Assembly (NCBI RefSeq): GCF_000473325.1
Contig: NZ_KI421513.1
Coordinates: 2,613,217 to 2,677,216, forward strand
Length of the DNA: 64,000 bases
Source of the DNA: Leisingera caerulea DSM 24564
Lineage (GTDB): Bacteria > Pseudomonadota > Alphaproteobacteria > Rhodobacterales > Rhodobacteraceae
Reading direction: 5' to 3'
Within the stretch, counting starts at the first letter, position 1, and each line of letters starts with the position of its first letter. Made by a program: the position numbers and the translations under genes. Shown here one piece after another: positions 9,694 through 19,166 of the stretch. The notes beneath the pieces were generated by a model. That model did no database searches. It had not been told where the DNA came from and saw only the letters and a program-made list of their open reading frames with translations.

Positions 9694-9727
9694 CCAAAAC
9701 ACCGGCGCCAAGGCGCCGGTGTTTTGG
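9694..9727. terminator. Bidirectional terminator, 16-bp perfect stem
   Basis: A perfect 16-bp inverted repeat, CCAAAACACCGGCGCC (9694-9709) and its complement (9712-9727), with only two unpaired bases. The outer arms are A-rich on one side and T-rich on the other, so it can terminate both the + strand small ORF and the converging - strand DUF427 gene. Confidence 0.85.
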
Positions 9728-9806
9728 TAACGGATTGCAATTTGTATCCTGAAACGGAAACCCTGCGCAGGCGGCGGCGCAGTGCCGCCGCAAACGGGCA
9801 GGCGGA

Positions 9807-10148
9807 TCAGACCTGTTCGACCTTGACGGAGTCGCTCAGCACAAACGCCAGATGGCCCTTGATCGCTGCCGCATCCTCTTTCGGGTCCTCATAGCTCCAG
9901 GCCGCGTTTTCGGTGACCGAGGATTTGTTGGCGATTGAGAAATAGCTGGCCTCGCCCTTGTGCTCGCACCGGGTGCTCTTGCTGGTGCGGTCCAGGAACG
10001 CCATGGCAATGTCTTCACGCGGGAAATAGATGACCGGATCCATATCGCCCTCCGTCAGCTCCAGCGCATTGGAAGTTTCCCCCAATACGGCGCCGCCGGA
10101 ACGGACGACCCAGGTGCCTTCGGCCTTGCGGATACGGATATTTGTCAT
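9807..10148 (-). CDS. DUF427 domain protein
   Basis: A 113-aa soluble protein made of a single DUF427 domain, a small beta-rich fold of unknown biochemical function. The visible family pattern is an N-terminal [17 protein letters not shown], a central [32 protein letters not shown] and a C-terminal [20 protein letters not shown]. It converges with the 63-aa gene across the bidirectional terminator. The upstream gene on the same strand is an aminopeptidase P about 70 bases away, so co-transcription is possible. Confidence 0.88.
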   Translation of the reverse strand: MTNIRIRKAEGTWVVRSGGAVLGETSNALELTEGDMDPVIYFPREDIAMAFLDRTSKSTRCEHKGEASYFSIANKSSVTENAAWSYEDPKEDAAAIKGHLAFVLSDSVKVEQV

Positions 10149-10221
10149 GCGTGTTTTCCCATTTTCTTCGTTCGTGTCATCTTTTGTTCAGTCCATGTAA
10201 CAGCCGGGTGTCAAACCCGGG

Positions 10222-12012
10222 TCACAAGGGGGCGGTTGCGGCATCAAGCCACGCCTTCGCGGCGGGGCTGAGCTGCGGTCCGATCTTTGCTGCGACCTCC
10301 TGGTGGTAGCTGTCGAGCCAGTCTTTCTCGTCTGCTGTCAGCATGGAGGCATCCACCAGCCGCCGGTCAAGCGGGGCAAAGGTGAGCGTGCGCCAGCACA
10401 GCATGTCGCGCTCCGGGTCGCTGGTGTCAAGGGCCGGGGCTTGTTCGACAACCAGAAGGTTCTCTATCCGGATGCCAAAGGCCCCCTCGCGGTAGTATCC
10501 GGGCTCATTGGACAGGATCATGCCGGGCTCCAGCGGCACATGGCTGGTGCGCGCCAGCCGCTGCGGGCCTTCATGCACGCTGAGGTAGGCGCCGACACCG
10601 TGGCCAAGCCCGTGGTTGAAGTCCTGGCCCGCCAGCCACAGCGGCATCCGGCCGATAGCCTCGATATCGCGGCCCGCCAGCCCCTTGGGCCAGCGCAGAC
10701 GGGACATGGCGATCATACCCTGCAGCACGCGGGTATAGGCCGCGCGCTCGGCCTCGCCGGGGGTGCCGATGGCGATGGTGCGGGTGATGTCGGTGGTGCC
10801 GTCCAGATACTGGCCGCCGCTGTCCAGAACCAGCAGGTGGCCGTCCTCCAGCCTTGTGTCGGTCTCCTCCGTCACGCGGTAATGCATCACGGCGCCGTTT
10901 TCGCCGGTGCCCGCGATGGTTTCAAAGCTGATGTCCCGCAGGGCCGGGTCTTCGCGGCGCAAGCTTTCCAGCTTCTTCACCGCATCAATCTCGGAGATTG
11001 TGCCGGGCGCCTGCGTGTCGAGCCAGGCCAGCATTTCCACAATCGCCGCACCATCGCGCAGGTGCGCGGCGGCACTGCCTGCGATCTCGGCAGCGTTCTT
11101 GCGCGCCTTGGGCAGGGCGCAGGGGTCGCCGGCAGGTATCATGCGATCCCCCAGCGCGTCTGCCACGATCTGCGGCACGGTGCCGGTATCTGCAGCGACA
11201 GAGCCGTTAAGGGCGGCAGCGGCGCCCAGGAACTCTTCGGGCGGGTGCACGGTGACGGAGCTGTCAAAGTGGCCCTGCAGCCCTTCCAGCTTTTCCGCTG
11301 CCATGAAAAGGTCCACGCGGGCGTCGCTGTGCAGGATGGCAAAGCCATGCGCGACCGGGTTGCGCGCGACATCGCTGCCGCGGATGTTCAACAGCCACAT
11401 GATGCTGTCGGGCAGGGTGATCACCGCCGCCGTCTGGCCCGCGTCCTGCAGTCCCTTGGCCAGCCGCGCGCATTTGTCCGCAGCGCTTTCGCCTGCATAG
11501 TCCAAGGGGTGCGCCGCCACCGGCTGCATCGGCGGTGCGGGCTGATCCTGCCAGATCCGGTCCACCAGGTTTTCGCTTTGCGCCAGGGTGATGCCGCTGC
11601 CCTTGAGCTCCTTCGTAAGGGAGGTGATCTGCCCGGCCGCATGCAGCCAGGGGTCAAACCCCACCTTGCCGCCATGCGGCAGCTGCTCCTTCAGCCAGTC
11701 TGCCAGCTGAACATCGGGCCAGGGCACCGGCGTGTACTCGGCAGCCACCTGGCGCTTCACCTGGGTGCGGTAGCGGCCGTCGATGAAGACACCGGCGATG
11801 TTCTGCAGCACCGCGCAAAACCCGGCCGAGCCGGTGAAACCAGTGAGCCAGGAGAGGCGCTCGTCATGCGGCGCAACGTATTCGCCCTGATGGGCGTCGG
11901 CGCGCGGCACCAGGAAACCGTCGAGTGCTTCCGCCGCCAGTTCCTTGCGCAGCGCGGCCAGTCGCGGCGGCCCCTGTTCCGGGCGGGCGGTCACGTCGAA
12001 AGTCTGGTACAT
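10222..12012 (-). CDS. pepP: Xaa-Pro aminopeptidase (M24B, PepP type)
   Basis: Metallopeptidase that removes N-terminal residues preceding proline. The 596-aa three-domain form carries two creatinase-like N-terminal domains and a C-terminal pita-bread domain. Metal ligands are visible in LLVLDSGGQYLDGTTDITRT (two Asp), GHGVGAYLSVHEGP (His), ILSNEPGYYREG (Glu) and IRIENLLVVE (Glu). The open frame extends upstream to 12243, but the ATG at 12012 (MYQTFDV) has AGGAGA six bases before it; a second ATG at 12018 lies too close to that site. The upstream extension is low-complexity and not family-like. Confidence 0.92.
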   Translation of the reverse strand: MYQTFDVTARPEQGPPRLAALRKELAAEALDGFLVPRADAHQGEYVAPHDERLSWLTGFTGSAGFCAVLQNIAGVFIDGRYRTQVKRQVAAEYTPVPWPDVQLADWLKEQLPHGGKVGFDPWLHAAGQITSLTKELKGSGITLAQSENLVDRIWQDQPAPPMQPVAAHPLDYAGESAADKCARLAKGLQDAGQTAAVITLPDSIMWLLNIRGSDVARNPVAHGFAILHSDARVDLFMAAEKLEGLQGHFDSSVTVHPPEEFLGAAAALNGSVAADTGTVPQIVADALGDRMIPAGDPCALPKARKNAAEIAGSAAAHLRDGAAIVEMLAWLDTQAPGTISEIDAVKKLESLRREDPALRDISFETIAGTGENGAVMHYRVTEETDTRLEDGHLLVLDSGGQYLDGTTDITRTIAIGTPGEAERAAYTRVLQGMIAMSRLRWPKGLAGRDIEAIGRMPLWLAGQDFNHGLGHGVGAYLSVHEGPQRLARTSHVPLEPGMILSNEPGYYREGAFGIRIENLLVVEQAPALDTSDPERDMLCWRTLTFAPLDRRLVDASMLTADEKDWLDSYHQEVAAKIGPQLSPAAKAWLDAATAPL

Positions 12013-12334
12013 CGGCATGTCTCCTGCTGAAGGGGCGGGGCGGCGGGGAGCTTGTTCCCTCAGGGGCCGCGTCAAAGAAAACGCGCGGGCCGGGGCACGC
12101 GCCCCTTCTTGTCCCAAATCACCCTGCTGCTGGCAAGGGCGGCCGCAGAGAGATTTCCTTGGACCTGACGGAACAGCGCGAGGGGTGTCATACGGGCGGG
12201 CCAAGCGCCGGATGCCAAAGGCATCCGGCGCTGCCGTGCGCATCAGCGCGCGGCCAAGCCCAAGGCTGAGGACGGCATCGCAAGATGCAGGCCGCAGACG
12301 CGGGAGATGCCCGCTGCTGCAGCGCGGGGAGGCG
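12013..12334. other. cobT-pepP intergenic region
   Basis: The 322 bases hold no convincing gene. The notable feature is a perfect 13-bp hairpin AGCGCCGGATGCC / GGCATCCGGCGCT (12204-12216 and 12220-12232) with a three-base loop AAA, 103 bases past the cobT stop. It has no T tract. It may terminate or stabilise cobT mRNA, or belong to the pepP leader. Confidence 0.5.
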
Positions 12335-14212
12335 TCAGCTGGCGCGCTTGATGCCCATGACCCGGGCGCGGGCGCGCGGGTCGCTATCGAAAAGGGCGGC
12401 CAATTGCTCTGTCATCGCGCCGGCCAGCTGCTCCACGTCTGTAATCGTCACCGCACGCTCGTAGTAGCGGGTCACGTCGTGGCCGATACCGATCGCCAGA
12501 AGCTCCACCTGCTTTTTCTTCTCCACCATGGCGATCACGTCGCGCAGGTGTTTCTCCAGATAGCTCGCAGGGTTCACCGACAGTGTCGAATCATCGACCG
12601 GAGCACCGTCGGAGATCACCATCAGGATCTTGCGCGCCTCGTGACGATGCATCATCCGGCGGTGGGCCCATTCCAGCGCCTCGCCGTCGATGTTTTCCTT
12701 CAAGAGGCCCTCTTTCATCATCAGACCCAGGTTGGTGCGGGTGCGGCGCATCGGGGCATCCGCGCCCTTGTAGATGATGTGGCGCAGGTCGTTGAGGCGG
12801 CCGGGCTGCTGCGGGCGGCCCTCGTTCAGCCAGGCCTCGCGGGCCAGGCCACCCTTCCAGGCGCGGGTGGTGAAGCCGAGGATTTCGACCTTCACGTTGC
12901 AGCGCTCCAGGGTGCGGGCCAGAACGTCGGCGCAGATCGCCGCGATGGAGATCGGGCGGCCGCGCATCGAGCCGGAGTTGTCCAGAAGCAGTGTCACCAC
13001 GGTGTCGCGGAACTCGGTGTCCTTTTCGACCTTGAACGAGAGCGGCGTGGTCGGGTTGGCCACCACGCGGGCGAGGCGCCCGGCATCCAGGATGCCTTCC
13101 TCGCGGTCAAACTCCCAGGAGCGGTTCTGCTGCGCCTGCAGGCGGCGCTGCAGTTTGTTGGCCAGCCGCGACACCGCGCCCTTCAGGGGCTCCAGCTGCT
13201 GGTCGAGGTAGGCGCGCAGGCGCTCCAGCTCGGCAGGCTCGGCCAGCTCCTCGGCGGCGATTTCCTCGTCGTGGGTATCCAGAAACACCTTGTAGTCCGG
13301 ATCGGCCTCGGAGGCCGGCGGCGGCGCCGGCGGCTCCAGCGGGGCCTCGCCGTCGGGCATCTCGGTGTCCTCGGCCAGCTCCTCGTCAGCCATTTCGTCC
13401 ATCGAGACCTGGGCCTGGCTTTCGTCCTGCTGCTGCTCCTGGCTCTGTTCAGGGGAGGCGTCGGCCTGCTCCTCCTCGGAGTCGTCCTGTCCGGTGCTGT
13501 CCGGATCGTCTTGCTCTTCGGCGTTGTCCTCGGCCTCGTCGTTTGCCTCGTCGTCCAGCTCATCCGGGTCATCGCCCAGCTGGTCGCCGTAGCCAAGGTC
13601 AGAGATCACCTGCCGCGCCAGCTTGGCGAATGCAGCCTGGTCGGCAATGGTCTCATCCAGGTTCTCCAGCGTGCCGCCGGCCTGGGATTCGATGAAGCCG
13701 CGCCACAGCTCCATGATGTTGGCAGCGCCTTCCGGCAGCTCGCGGCCGGTGGCCAGGTGGCGGATCAGATAGCCGGCCGAAGCGGCCAGCGGCGCCTCGG
13801 AGGAGGATTTCATCTGGTCATAGCCGCGCCGGATCGACTCATTGCGGATTTTCACGTCGATGTTCGAGGCGGTGCCGGGCATGTGGCGCGCGCCCATCGC
13901 CTCGCAGCGGGCGGTTTCCATCGCCTCATAGAGGTCGCGGGCCATTTCGCCCTGCGGCACATACTTTGCGTGGGTGGCGTCGTCGTGGAACTTGTGGCGC
14001 AGCGCCAGCGCATCCGCGGTGCCGCGGGCCAGCAGCACCTCCTCGCGGCTCATCCGGCGGGAGACCTGCGGCAGCCGCATCGAGTCGCCCGACAGCCCCG
14101 AGGGGTCGACGGTATAACTCACCGACAGTTCCGGGTCGTCGGCCATAACCTTGGTGGCTTCGGCCAGCGCCTTCTTGAACGGATCGGCGGGGTTGTCGTT
14201 GGGCTTTTTCAT
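12335..14212 (-). CDS. cobT: Aerobic cobaltochelatase subunit CobT
   Basis: Subunit of the CobN-CobS-CobT complex that inserts cobalt into hydrogenobyrinic acid a,c-diamide in the aerobic cobalamin pathway. The 625-aa protein has an acidic, Asp/Glu/Gln-rich central linker (roughly residues 215-300) and a C-terminal von Willebrand A domain with the MIDAS motif [12 protein letters not shown]. The ATG at 14212 (MKKPNDN) is chosen over the in-frame ATG at 14248; an AAGGA site lies about 12 bases upstream, which is long. It lies 165 bases downstream of cobS on the same strand, an arrangement shared across Rhodobacterales. CobN is not in this window. Confidence 0.93.
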   Translation of the reverse strand: MKKPNDNPADPFKKALAEATKVMADDPELSVSYTVDPSGLSGDSMRLPQVSRRMSREEVLLARGTADALALRHKFHDDATHAKYVPQGEMARDLYEAMETARCEAMGARHMPGTASNIDVKIRNESIRRGYDQMKSSSEAPLAASAGYLIRHLATGRELPEGAANIMELWRGFIESQAGGTLENLDETIADQAAFAKLARQVISDLGYGDQLGDDPDELDDEANDEAEDNAEEQDDPDSTGQDDSEEEQADASPEQSQEQQQDESQAQVSMDEMADEELAEDTEMPDGEAPLEPPAPPPASEADPDYKVFLDTHDEEIAAEELAEPAELERLRAYLDQQLEPLKGAVSRLANKLQRRLQAQQNRSWEFDREEGILDAGRLARVVANPTTPLSFKVEKDTEFRDTVVTLLLDNSGSMRGRPISIAAICADVLARTLERCNVKVEILGFTTRAWKGGLAREAWLNEGRPQQPGRLNDLRHIIYKGADAPMRRTRTNLGLMMKEGLLKENIDGEALEWAHRRMMHRHEARKILMVISDGAPVDDSTLSVNPASYLEKHLRDVIAMVEKKKQVELLAIGIGHDVTRYYERAVTITDVEQLAGAMTEQLAALFDSDPRARARVMGIKRAS

Positions 14213-14316
14213 GGTCGCAAGGTGTCCTTGGTCGAAGCATTCCGCCAAGTGCAGCCTTTGTCCAGCCTTCTTCGATTACTTCAGAGGGCGGTGCCCGGCC
14301 GCGGGCGGGAAACGAA

Positions 14317-14365
14317 GTGCCCGCCCATGGGGGCGGACGGGCACTGCCCGGCCTTTCGGCCGGGC
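14317..14365. repeat. CCATGG-centred 28-bp hairpin repeat, copy 1, plus second hairpin
   Basis: The core (14317-14344) has arms GTGCCCG and CGGGCAC around the 14-mer CCCATGGGGGCGGA. It is followed by a second perfect hairpin GCCCGGCC / GGCCGGGC (14346-14365, loop TTTC). The element lies between cobS and cobT. Two further copies in this window share the inner 14-mer, so this is a dispersed repeat and not only a terminator. The second hairpin may act as an attenuator between cobS and cobT. Confidence 0.8.
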
Positions 14366-14377
14366 GGCACATTGCTG

Positions 14378-15364
14378 TTACCCCAGCGAAACGCTCGCGG
14401 CGCTCTCCGGCAGCTCTTCGTCAAAGCAGCGCTGGTAGAACTCGGCCACGGTCTGGCGCTCCAGCTCGTCGCATTTGTTCAGGAACGACAGGCGGAAGGC
14501 ATAGCCCACATCGCGGAAGATCTCGGCGTTCTGGGCCCAGTTGATCACCGTGCGCGGCGACATCACGGTCGACAGGTCGCCGTTCATGAAGGCGGTGCGG
14601 GTGAGGTCGGCCACGGTCACCATCTGGCTGATGGTCTTGCGGCCCTTCTCGGTGTTGTAATGCGGTGCCTTGGACAGAACGATGGCGCTTTCGGCGTCGT
14701 GGCTCAGGTAGTTCAGGGTCGAGACCAGCGACCAGCGGTCCATCTGCGCCTGGTTGATCTGCTGGGTGCCGTGATAGAGCCCGGTGGTGTCGCCCAGGCC
14801 AACGGTGTTGGCGGTCGCGAACAGGCGGAAGAACGGGTTCGGAGTGATGATCTCGTTCTGGTCCAGCAGGGTCAGCTTGCCGTCATGCTCCAGCACCCGC
14901 TGGATCACGAACATCACGTCGGCGCGGCCGGCGTCGTATTCGTCGAACACGATGGCAACCGGGTTGCGCAACGCCCAGGGCAGGATGCCCTCGTGGAATT
15001 CGGTCACCTGCTTACCGTCGCGCAGCTTGATCGCGTCCTTGCCGATCAGGTCGATCCGGGAAATGTGGCTGTCGAGGTTGACGCGCACGGAGGGCCAGTT
15101 GAGGCGGGCGGCGACCTGTTCGATATGGGTCGATTTGCCGGTGCCGTGGTAGCCCTGGATCATCACACGGCGGTTGTGGCTGAAGCCCGCCAGAATCGCC
15201 AGCGTGGTTTCCGGGTCGAATTTGTAGGTCGGATCCAGCGCCGGGACGCGTTCGGAGCCTTCGGCGAAACCCTTGATCGTCATGTCGGTTTCGATGCCGA
15301 AGACATCGCGGACCGAAATGGTTTCGGTCGGTTTCGCATTCATATCCACAAAGCCATCGGTCAT
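14378..15364 (-). CDS. cobS: Aerobic cobaltochelatase subunit CobS
   Basis: AAA+ ATPase partner of CobT in the cobalt-inserting chelatase. Walker [10 protein letters not shown] is at residues 71-79 and Walker [12 protein letters not shown] near 137, with sensor-1 region [12 protein letters not shown]. The N-terminal sequence [22 protein letters not shown] is typical of CobS. Length 328 aa is normal. It is the first gene of the cobS-cobT unit. Cobalamin supports methionine synthesis and other B12 enzymes, none of which are in this window. No cobalamin riboswitch was recognised in the 370-base upstream gap. Confidence 0.95.
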   Translation of the reverse strand: MTDGFVDMNAKPTETISVRDVFGIETDMTIKGFAEGSERVPALDPTYKFDPETTLAILAGFSHNRRVMIQGYHGTGKSTHIEQVAARLNWPSVRVNLDSHISRIDLIGKDAIKLRDGKQVTEFHEGILPWALRNPVAIVFDEYDAGRADVMFVIQRVLEHDGKLTLLDQNEIITPNPFFRLFATANTVGLGDTTGLYHGTQQINQAQMDRWSLVSTLNYLSHDAESAIVLSKAPHYNTEKGRKTISQMVTVADLTRTAFMNGDLSTVMSPRTVINWAQNAEIFRDVGYAFRLSFLNKCDELERQTVAEFYQRCFDEELPESAASVSLG

Positions 15365-15734
15365 CGCCGTCGATCCTTATACCGCTTCCCTGCCATCAGG
15401 GTCCAATCCGCGGGATTGGTGCCCGATCTGGCGCGCGAGGGCAAGGGGAACTGTGGCAGGAAGCCAGCTGACGCCGCGATTGCAGCGGAACTGGACAGAC
15501 GGGCGGGGGCAGACGCACTGCGCCCCCGGCCGGGCAGCAGGGGGCGCGTTTTGCCGGCGACCGCGTAGCTTGGGGGGGTAGGCTGCGGCCGGCACATCTT
15601 TGCCTAACCGGTGACTGCGGGGCGGGTCAAAGAAATAAAAAGTCTATCAATAAGTTTCGGCAAAAGACCGCTTACCCAGCGCCGTGCCAGCGGCGCCTGT
15701 CCGGGCCCGGGCCCGCCCTTTCAGCGGTTCCGCA
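15365..15734. other. Intergenic region upstream of cobS
   Basis: These 370 bases have no gene I can support. An AT-rich stretch around 15625-15670 contrasts with GC-rich flanks and is a plausible promoter region for cobS on the - strand. A short hairpin GCGCCG / CGGCGC lies near 15680-15700, between this region and the 3' end of the next gene. I see no B12-box-like sequence. Confidence 0.4.
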
Positions 15735-16715
15735 TCAGCTGTAGATATCCCTCAGGATCTCCTCGCGATGGGCATGTTGTGCGAGGGAAGGGGCGTATTG
15801 CTCTCGCCCATGGTGCGCAATCCCCCGGCGGAAGAGAGCCTTGCGGTGTTCGGTCATTTCCCATTCGTCCCGGAACGGGCTGGCGTTTGCCTCATTCGTG
15901 ACCTGCTGGCCGTCAGCCATCCCGATGATGGTGTAGGGCTCATTGTAGGTGGCGGCCCATGTGCTGGAAAACACCTTGATCTCGATATCCAGCTCACCCC
16001 GTTCGTATTGCGCCCGGCGGTGTGCCAGAAGATCTGCCCGGATGGCAGCTTCGTCCTCCGCGCTCAGCGGGGGAACCGCCCGCGGCACAGAGCTGTCCCG
16101 AGCGGCCAGGGTGCGGTACTGTTCGGAATTGGTGGTCTCAGACACCCGTTTCATGGCCTTGATCTGGCGTTCGACACCGCGGGTAATGGTAAGGTCAACC
16201 AGTTCCTCGCGGGTCATTTCCACATGATCCTGGCCGAAATACGCAATGGAGATCGCTACCTCCAGGCCCTTGGTTGCTTCCCAGGTTTCGCTTTCCAGCC
16301 GGGACATCAGCTGTTTTGCGTCGAGGGTCTTCTCCGAAAACTGCCTTCCCGGGTAGTCGTGCCGGGAAAAGTTGCTGAGCTTCAGGCTCTTTAGCTCTTC
16401 GGCCAGTTCCTGCTTTTGTTTCTCGTCCAACCCCTGGCTCAGATCCTCGGTGATGGACTGAAGGAGGTTTTTGCGCAAATTCACCTGTTCGTTTTCAATG
16501 ATGGATTGGATGCGGTCCAGTGCGGCCTGCGTCCGCTCCGGCAACACAAGGCTGACAGCGGCAGGCGCAGAATAGGCTGTTGGATCGGTTATGGTCTGTC
16601 CTGGCTGATACAGGCTTGCCCGGTCCTGCAGCGGCGCAGATGCCTGCCCCGCGGCTGCCGCCGGGCTGCCCAACAGGGTCTTTATGTAAGCCGGTGCCAA
16701 TCCCTGGATATGCAT
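15735..16715 (-). CDS. Unrecognised 326-aa protein
   Basis: I do not recognise the family. The ATG at 16715 (MHIQGLAPAYIK) is preferred over an in-frame start at 16790, because the extra 25 residues look like translated promoter. The Ala/Pro-rich N-terminal 60 residues look disordered. Residues 60-125 are Gln/Glu/Lys-rich and probably helical or coiled coil (RIQSIIENEQVNLRKNLL). The remainder is mixed, with an Arg/Glu-rich stretch and a C-terminal His-rich segment HHGREQYAPSLAQHAHREE. There is no signal peptide or membrane segment. It stands alone between cobS and a BLUF-like gene, all on the - strand. Confidence 0.7.
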   Translation of the reverse strand: MHIQGLAPAYIKTLLGSPAAAAGQASAPLQDRASLYQPGQTITDPTAYSAPAAVSLVLPERTQAALDRIQSIIENEQVNLRKNLLQSITEDLSQGLDEKQKQELAEELKSLKLSNFSRHDYPGRQFSEKTLDAKQLMSRLESETWEATKGLEVAISIAYFGQDHVEMTREELVDLTITRGVERQIKAMKRVSETTNSEQYRTLAARDSSVPRAVPPLSAEDEAAIRADLLAHRRAQYERGELDIEIKVFSSTWAATYNEPYTIIGMADGQQVTNEANASPFRDEWEMTEHRKALFRRGIAHHGREQYAPSLAQHAHREEILRDIYS

Positions 16716-16892
16716 CTTCGTGCCCCCACAACGAAGTTTTATCCAGATTAGCGATGCAACCTTAAGATGATATTGCCAAGCTGCCTGCATTTCATGGGGG
16801 CGCGTGCCCAGGATTTCCTGGCTCTGCCCGGCAGGGGGGAGGAGCCGCGCCGGGATGGCCTTCCTGACCCGGCCCAGGCGCGGGCGCGAGGG

Positions 16893-17261
16893 TCAGGCGG
16901 CCAGCGCCTGCGGCGGCACGTCCAGGCCGGTCAGCATGGCAACTTCACGGCGCATGCCGGCGCCCAGCTGCTCCGGTTTGGCATAAGCCAGGCAGATGCC
17001 ATCGAAGACACGGCAGCGGATCGGCATCTTCTGCGCCGCTTCTGCCGACGTGAAGATCCCGCTTGACGCGGCCGCACCGGCAGTGGCCTGCATCACGGCT
17101 TCGGGGCCTTCCAGGATAATGTGAACGGTCCCGCCGCTGCGGATCATCATTCCGGTGGCGCCGCCTTTCTGCATCGGCGGGCGGTTCTGGCTGATAAACC
17201 GGGCGATCTGCTGATGGGTGGTGCCGGCGGCGAGCTTGGCGGTGATGACGAGGCGGTGCAT
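16893..17261 (-). CDS. BLUF-like domain protein lacking photocycle residues
   Basis: A 122-aa protein whose spacing of conserved residues resembles BLUF blue-light sensor domains: GGATGMMIRSGGTVHIILEG (residues 33-52) aligns with the family pattern TG-x4-S-x-G-x5-LEG, and PIRCRVFDG with the later PIxxRRFxGW. By my manual alignment the FAD-contact and photocycle positions of AppA are changed: Tyr21 to Thr7, Asn45 to Met30 and Gln63 to Ile48. It may therefore be a non-photoactive descendant. AGGAGA lies seven bases before the ATG. Family assignment is by eye and moderate; a generic ferredoxin-like fold is the alternative. Confidence 0.5.
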   Translation of the reverse strand: MHRLVITAKLAAGTTHQQIARFISQNRPPMQKGGATGMMIRSGGTVHIILEGPEAVMQATAGAAASSGIFTSAEAAQKMPIRCRVFDGICLAYAKPEQLGAGMRREVAMLTGLDVPPQALAA

Positions 17262-17465
17262 GGGCGGTCTCCTGTGCGAGAGTGGCGGTCCCGGGAGCGG
17301 GTTCCGCTGATGTTTTCAATCTACACGGGAGTTGGTGAAGGCGCGCGCTGGCAAAAGTGTAGGACCGCCGCTGAGCCGGGAGCAAAAGCGAGCCTGCCTA
17401 CCCTTTGGGATAAGCGCTGAACCCGGTGGTTAAAGCAGGCTGTATTCCTCAGCTGCAGGGGGGGC

Positions 17466-17494
17466 AAAAAAAGAGCGGCCCCAGGCCGCTCTTC
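17466..17494 (-). terminator. Terminator after the J-domain gene
   Basis: On the - strand, stem AAGAGCGGCC / GGCCGCTCTT (complement of 17484-17493 and 17471-17480) with a three-base loop, followed by a run of seven T. It lies about 25 bases past the stop of the J-domain gene. Confidence 0.9.
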
Positions 17495-17516
17495 GCAAAT
17501 CGGTAGTTTGCCGGGC

Positions 17517-18140
17517 TTACTTGAAGCTGCGGCTGTCCTTGATCTGATCCCAGGCCCACATGACCTCCTGCAGCTGCTCCTCCTGGCTGCGGTCGCCGCC
17601 GTTCATGTCCGGGTGCAGCACCTTGATCAGCTTCTTGTAGGCTTTGCGGATATCGGCCTTGGACCAGTCGTCCTTGGCCTCGAGGATTTCGATCGCGCGG
17701 CGCTCGGTCGGGGGCAGGCGGCGGCCGGTCTTGGCGGCGCGGCCCGGGTTCTGGGTGGCATTGGCGCCCAGAACCTGATGCGGGTCCTCGATGCCCAGCC
17801 GCGCCCAGGCGCGGGCCTCGGGGTCGCCCATCGGCTTGGTCTCACGCTCCCAGACCTTGTCCTTGGAGCGCTGCGCATTCAGCTCTGCCTCGGTGGTGCC
17901 TTCGAAGAAGTTCCACTTGTTGTTATATTCGCGCACGTGCTCCTGGCAGAACCAGTAGAAATCATCCAGCACGTCGGGCGCCTTGGGCGCGCGGAACTTG
18001 CCGGCTTCCTCGCAGCCGTCCTTGTCGCAGACGCGCACGGAGGTTTCGGACGCACCGGTAGCGGCCCGCCGCCCGCGCGGGTTCTTCTTCTTGGCAGAGC
18101 GGACGGACATATCGAAGCCAAAGGGATCGGATTTGGTCAT
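17517..18140 (-). CDS. J-domain (DnaJ-like) protein with N-terminal Cys cluster
   Basis: A 207-aa protein with its J domain at the C-terminus, unlike classical DnaJ. The HPD motif that stimulates Hsp70 ATPase is at residues 176-178 (KVLHPDMNGGD), preceded by the helix KADIRKAYKKLIK. The N-terminal half has Cys38, Cys43, Cys65 and His68 (CDKDGC and FCQEH), a spacing suggesting a small zinc site. A basic stretch RSAKKKNPRGRR lies near residue 20. The ATG at 18140 has AAGG eight bases upstream. It is divergent from bolA across 106 bases and closed by a strong terminator. Likely an Hsp70 co-chaperone; the client is unknown. Confidence 0.9.
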   Translation of the reverse strand: MTKSDPFGFDMSVRSAKKKNPRGRRAATGASETSVRVCDKDGCEEAGKFRAPKAPDVLDDFYWFCQEHVREYNNKWNFFEGTTEAELNAQRSKDKVWERETKPMGDPEARAWARLGIEDPHQVLGANATQNPGRAAKTGRRLPPTERRAIEILEAKDDWSKADIRKAYKKLIKVLHPDMNGGDRSQEEQLQEVMWAWDQIKDSRSFK

Positions 18141-18246
18141 GGGGCGCACCTTCTAGACGCATCTGTTCGACTCGGAGGCAGCAGTTTAGTCTAAGGTGCG
18201 CCAGATAGAAGGGGGCGCAGGCAAAAAATATGGGGATGAGCGGAAA

Positions 18247-18501
18247 ATGAACGTGAAGCAGGAAATGGAAGCGGCGCTGCTGGCGGCCTTTGCGCCAAGC
18301 GCGCTGGAGGTGGTGAACGAAAGCCACAAACACGCGGGCCACGCGGGCGACGACGGCTCGGGCGAGAGCCATTTTGCGGTGCGGATCCGCACAGAGGCCT
18401 TTGAAGGCATGAACCGGGTGGCGCAGCACCGTGCCGTGCACAAGGCGTTGGGCGGTATCGTGCCGCGCATCCACGCGCTGGCACTGGATACCGGCGTCTG
18501 A
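18247..18501 (+). CDS. bolA: BolA family protein
   Basis: An 84-aa BolA/IbaG-type protein. The family pattern HAGH near residue 28, SHFAVRI near 40 and the helix-loop RVAQHRAVHKALGG with the class-defining His residues are visible. Such proteins bind [2Fe-2S] clusters together with monothiol glutaredoxins and act in iron-sulfur trafficking or redox-responsive regulation. The ATG at 18247 is chosen over an in-frame GTG at 18196. It is divergent from the J-domain gene and convergent with the DUF4177 gene, which ends 18 bases away. Confidence 0.93.
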   Translation: MNVKQEMEAALLAAFAPSALEVVNESHKHAGHAGDDGSGESHFAVRIRTEAFEGMNRVAQHRAVHKALGGIVPRIHALALDTGV

Positions 18502-18519
18502 TCCCAGTACCGGGGAGGA

Positions 18520-18996
18520 TCAGTCCTCCCCGTCGCCCTTCTGCGCGGCCCGGTTTTTCAGTGCCGTGGTCACGCCGGACACCGGGCTGAGCTCTTCCAC
18601 ACCATCATCGGCCTGCATCTTGGAGGCGCCGGCGCCCGGAACCGGCGTGGCGCCGCCGGGGGCTTCGGGGTCGCCTGCAGTGGCGGTCAGCGGCGGTTCG
18701 CTGTGGCGGAACTCCACTGCGGCGGCCTCGGCCGGAGCGGATGCGGTTCCCGCCTGCTCCGCGGCAAGCGCGCGGCGGAACACCATCACATTGCGCCAGT
18801 TTGTGCTGGAGCCGGTCAGGCCGGAGCGCTCCTCGCTCGGCAGCAGTTCTGCGCGCTGGAACTCCCAGCCCTCCGCCGCCATTTCGTTCAGCAGGATCTC
18901 GATCGAATTGGCAAAGCGCGCCTCGGGTGTCTTCACCCCCTTTGCCTTGGTGCCCTTGGCCGGGGCGGGGACAACCTTGTACTCAAATGCTTGCAT
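18520..18996 (-). CDS. DUF4177-type protein with low-complexity tail
   Basis: The N-terminal 80 residues match a DUF4177-like small fold: FEYKVVPAP near residue 5, then ANSIEILLNEMAAEGWEFQRAELLPSE and a final strand NVMVFRR. The remaining half is an Ala/Pro/Glu/Gly-rich tail with no domain. AGGAGA lies about six bases before the ATG. No signal peptide is visible. The function is unknown for the family. It converges with bolA and lies upstream (on the - strand) of nothing else that looks co-transcribed. Confidence 0.75.
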   Translation of the reverse strand: MQAFEYKVVPAPAKGTKAKGVKTPEARFANSIEILLNEMAAEGWEFQRAELLPSEERSGLTGSSTNWRNVMVFRRALAAEQAGTASAPAEAAAVEFRHSEPPLTATAGDPEAPGGATPVPGAGASKMQADDGVEELSPVSGVTTALKNRAAQKGDGED

Positions 18997-19166
18997 GAAC
19001 GTCTCCTGTTTCGGCTTGCAGGTTTAGCGGATGGGGGGAAGGGGTCAAGGGGCCGGAAAGGCTGCGCATGGGCGCCGGCCCGCCGGTCTCCGGCGCGGCA
19101 AACAGCTCGGAGATCACGTGTTTTCCGGGCCGGATTTTTCGTAAAATTCCGGTCTTCCCAGCCGGT

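Noticed and set aside
12204..12232. A tRNA-like or terminator structure from the 13-bp hairpin between cobT and pepP.
   Set aside because: It is a single stem-loop without a cloverleaf and without a T tract; it is reported as a plain hairpin in the intergenic entry.
11945..15568. A very long open frame (about 1200 codons) on the + strand opposite cobT, cobS and pepP.
   Set aside because: It lies antisense to three well-supported genes. Stop-free antisense frames are expected in GC-rich DNA, and the translation shows no domain or coherent composition.
15365..15734. A cobalamin riboswitch before cobS.
   Set aside because: I found no B12-box-like conserved core or the extended pairing expected; the gap is GC-rich with only a small hairpin.
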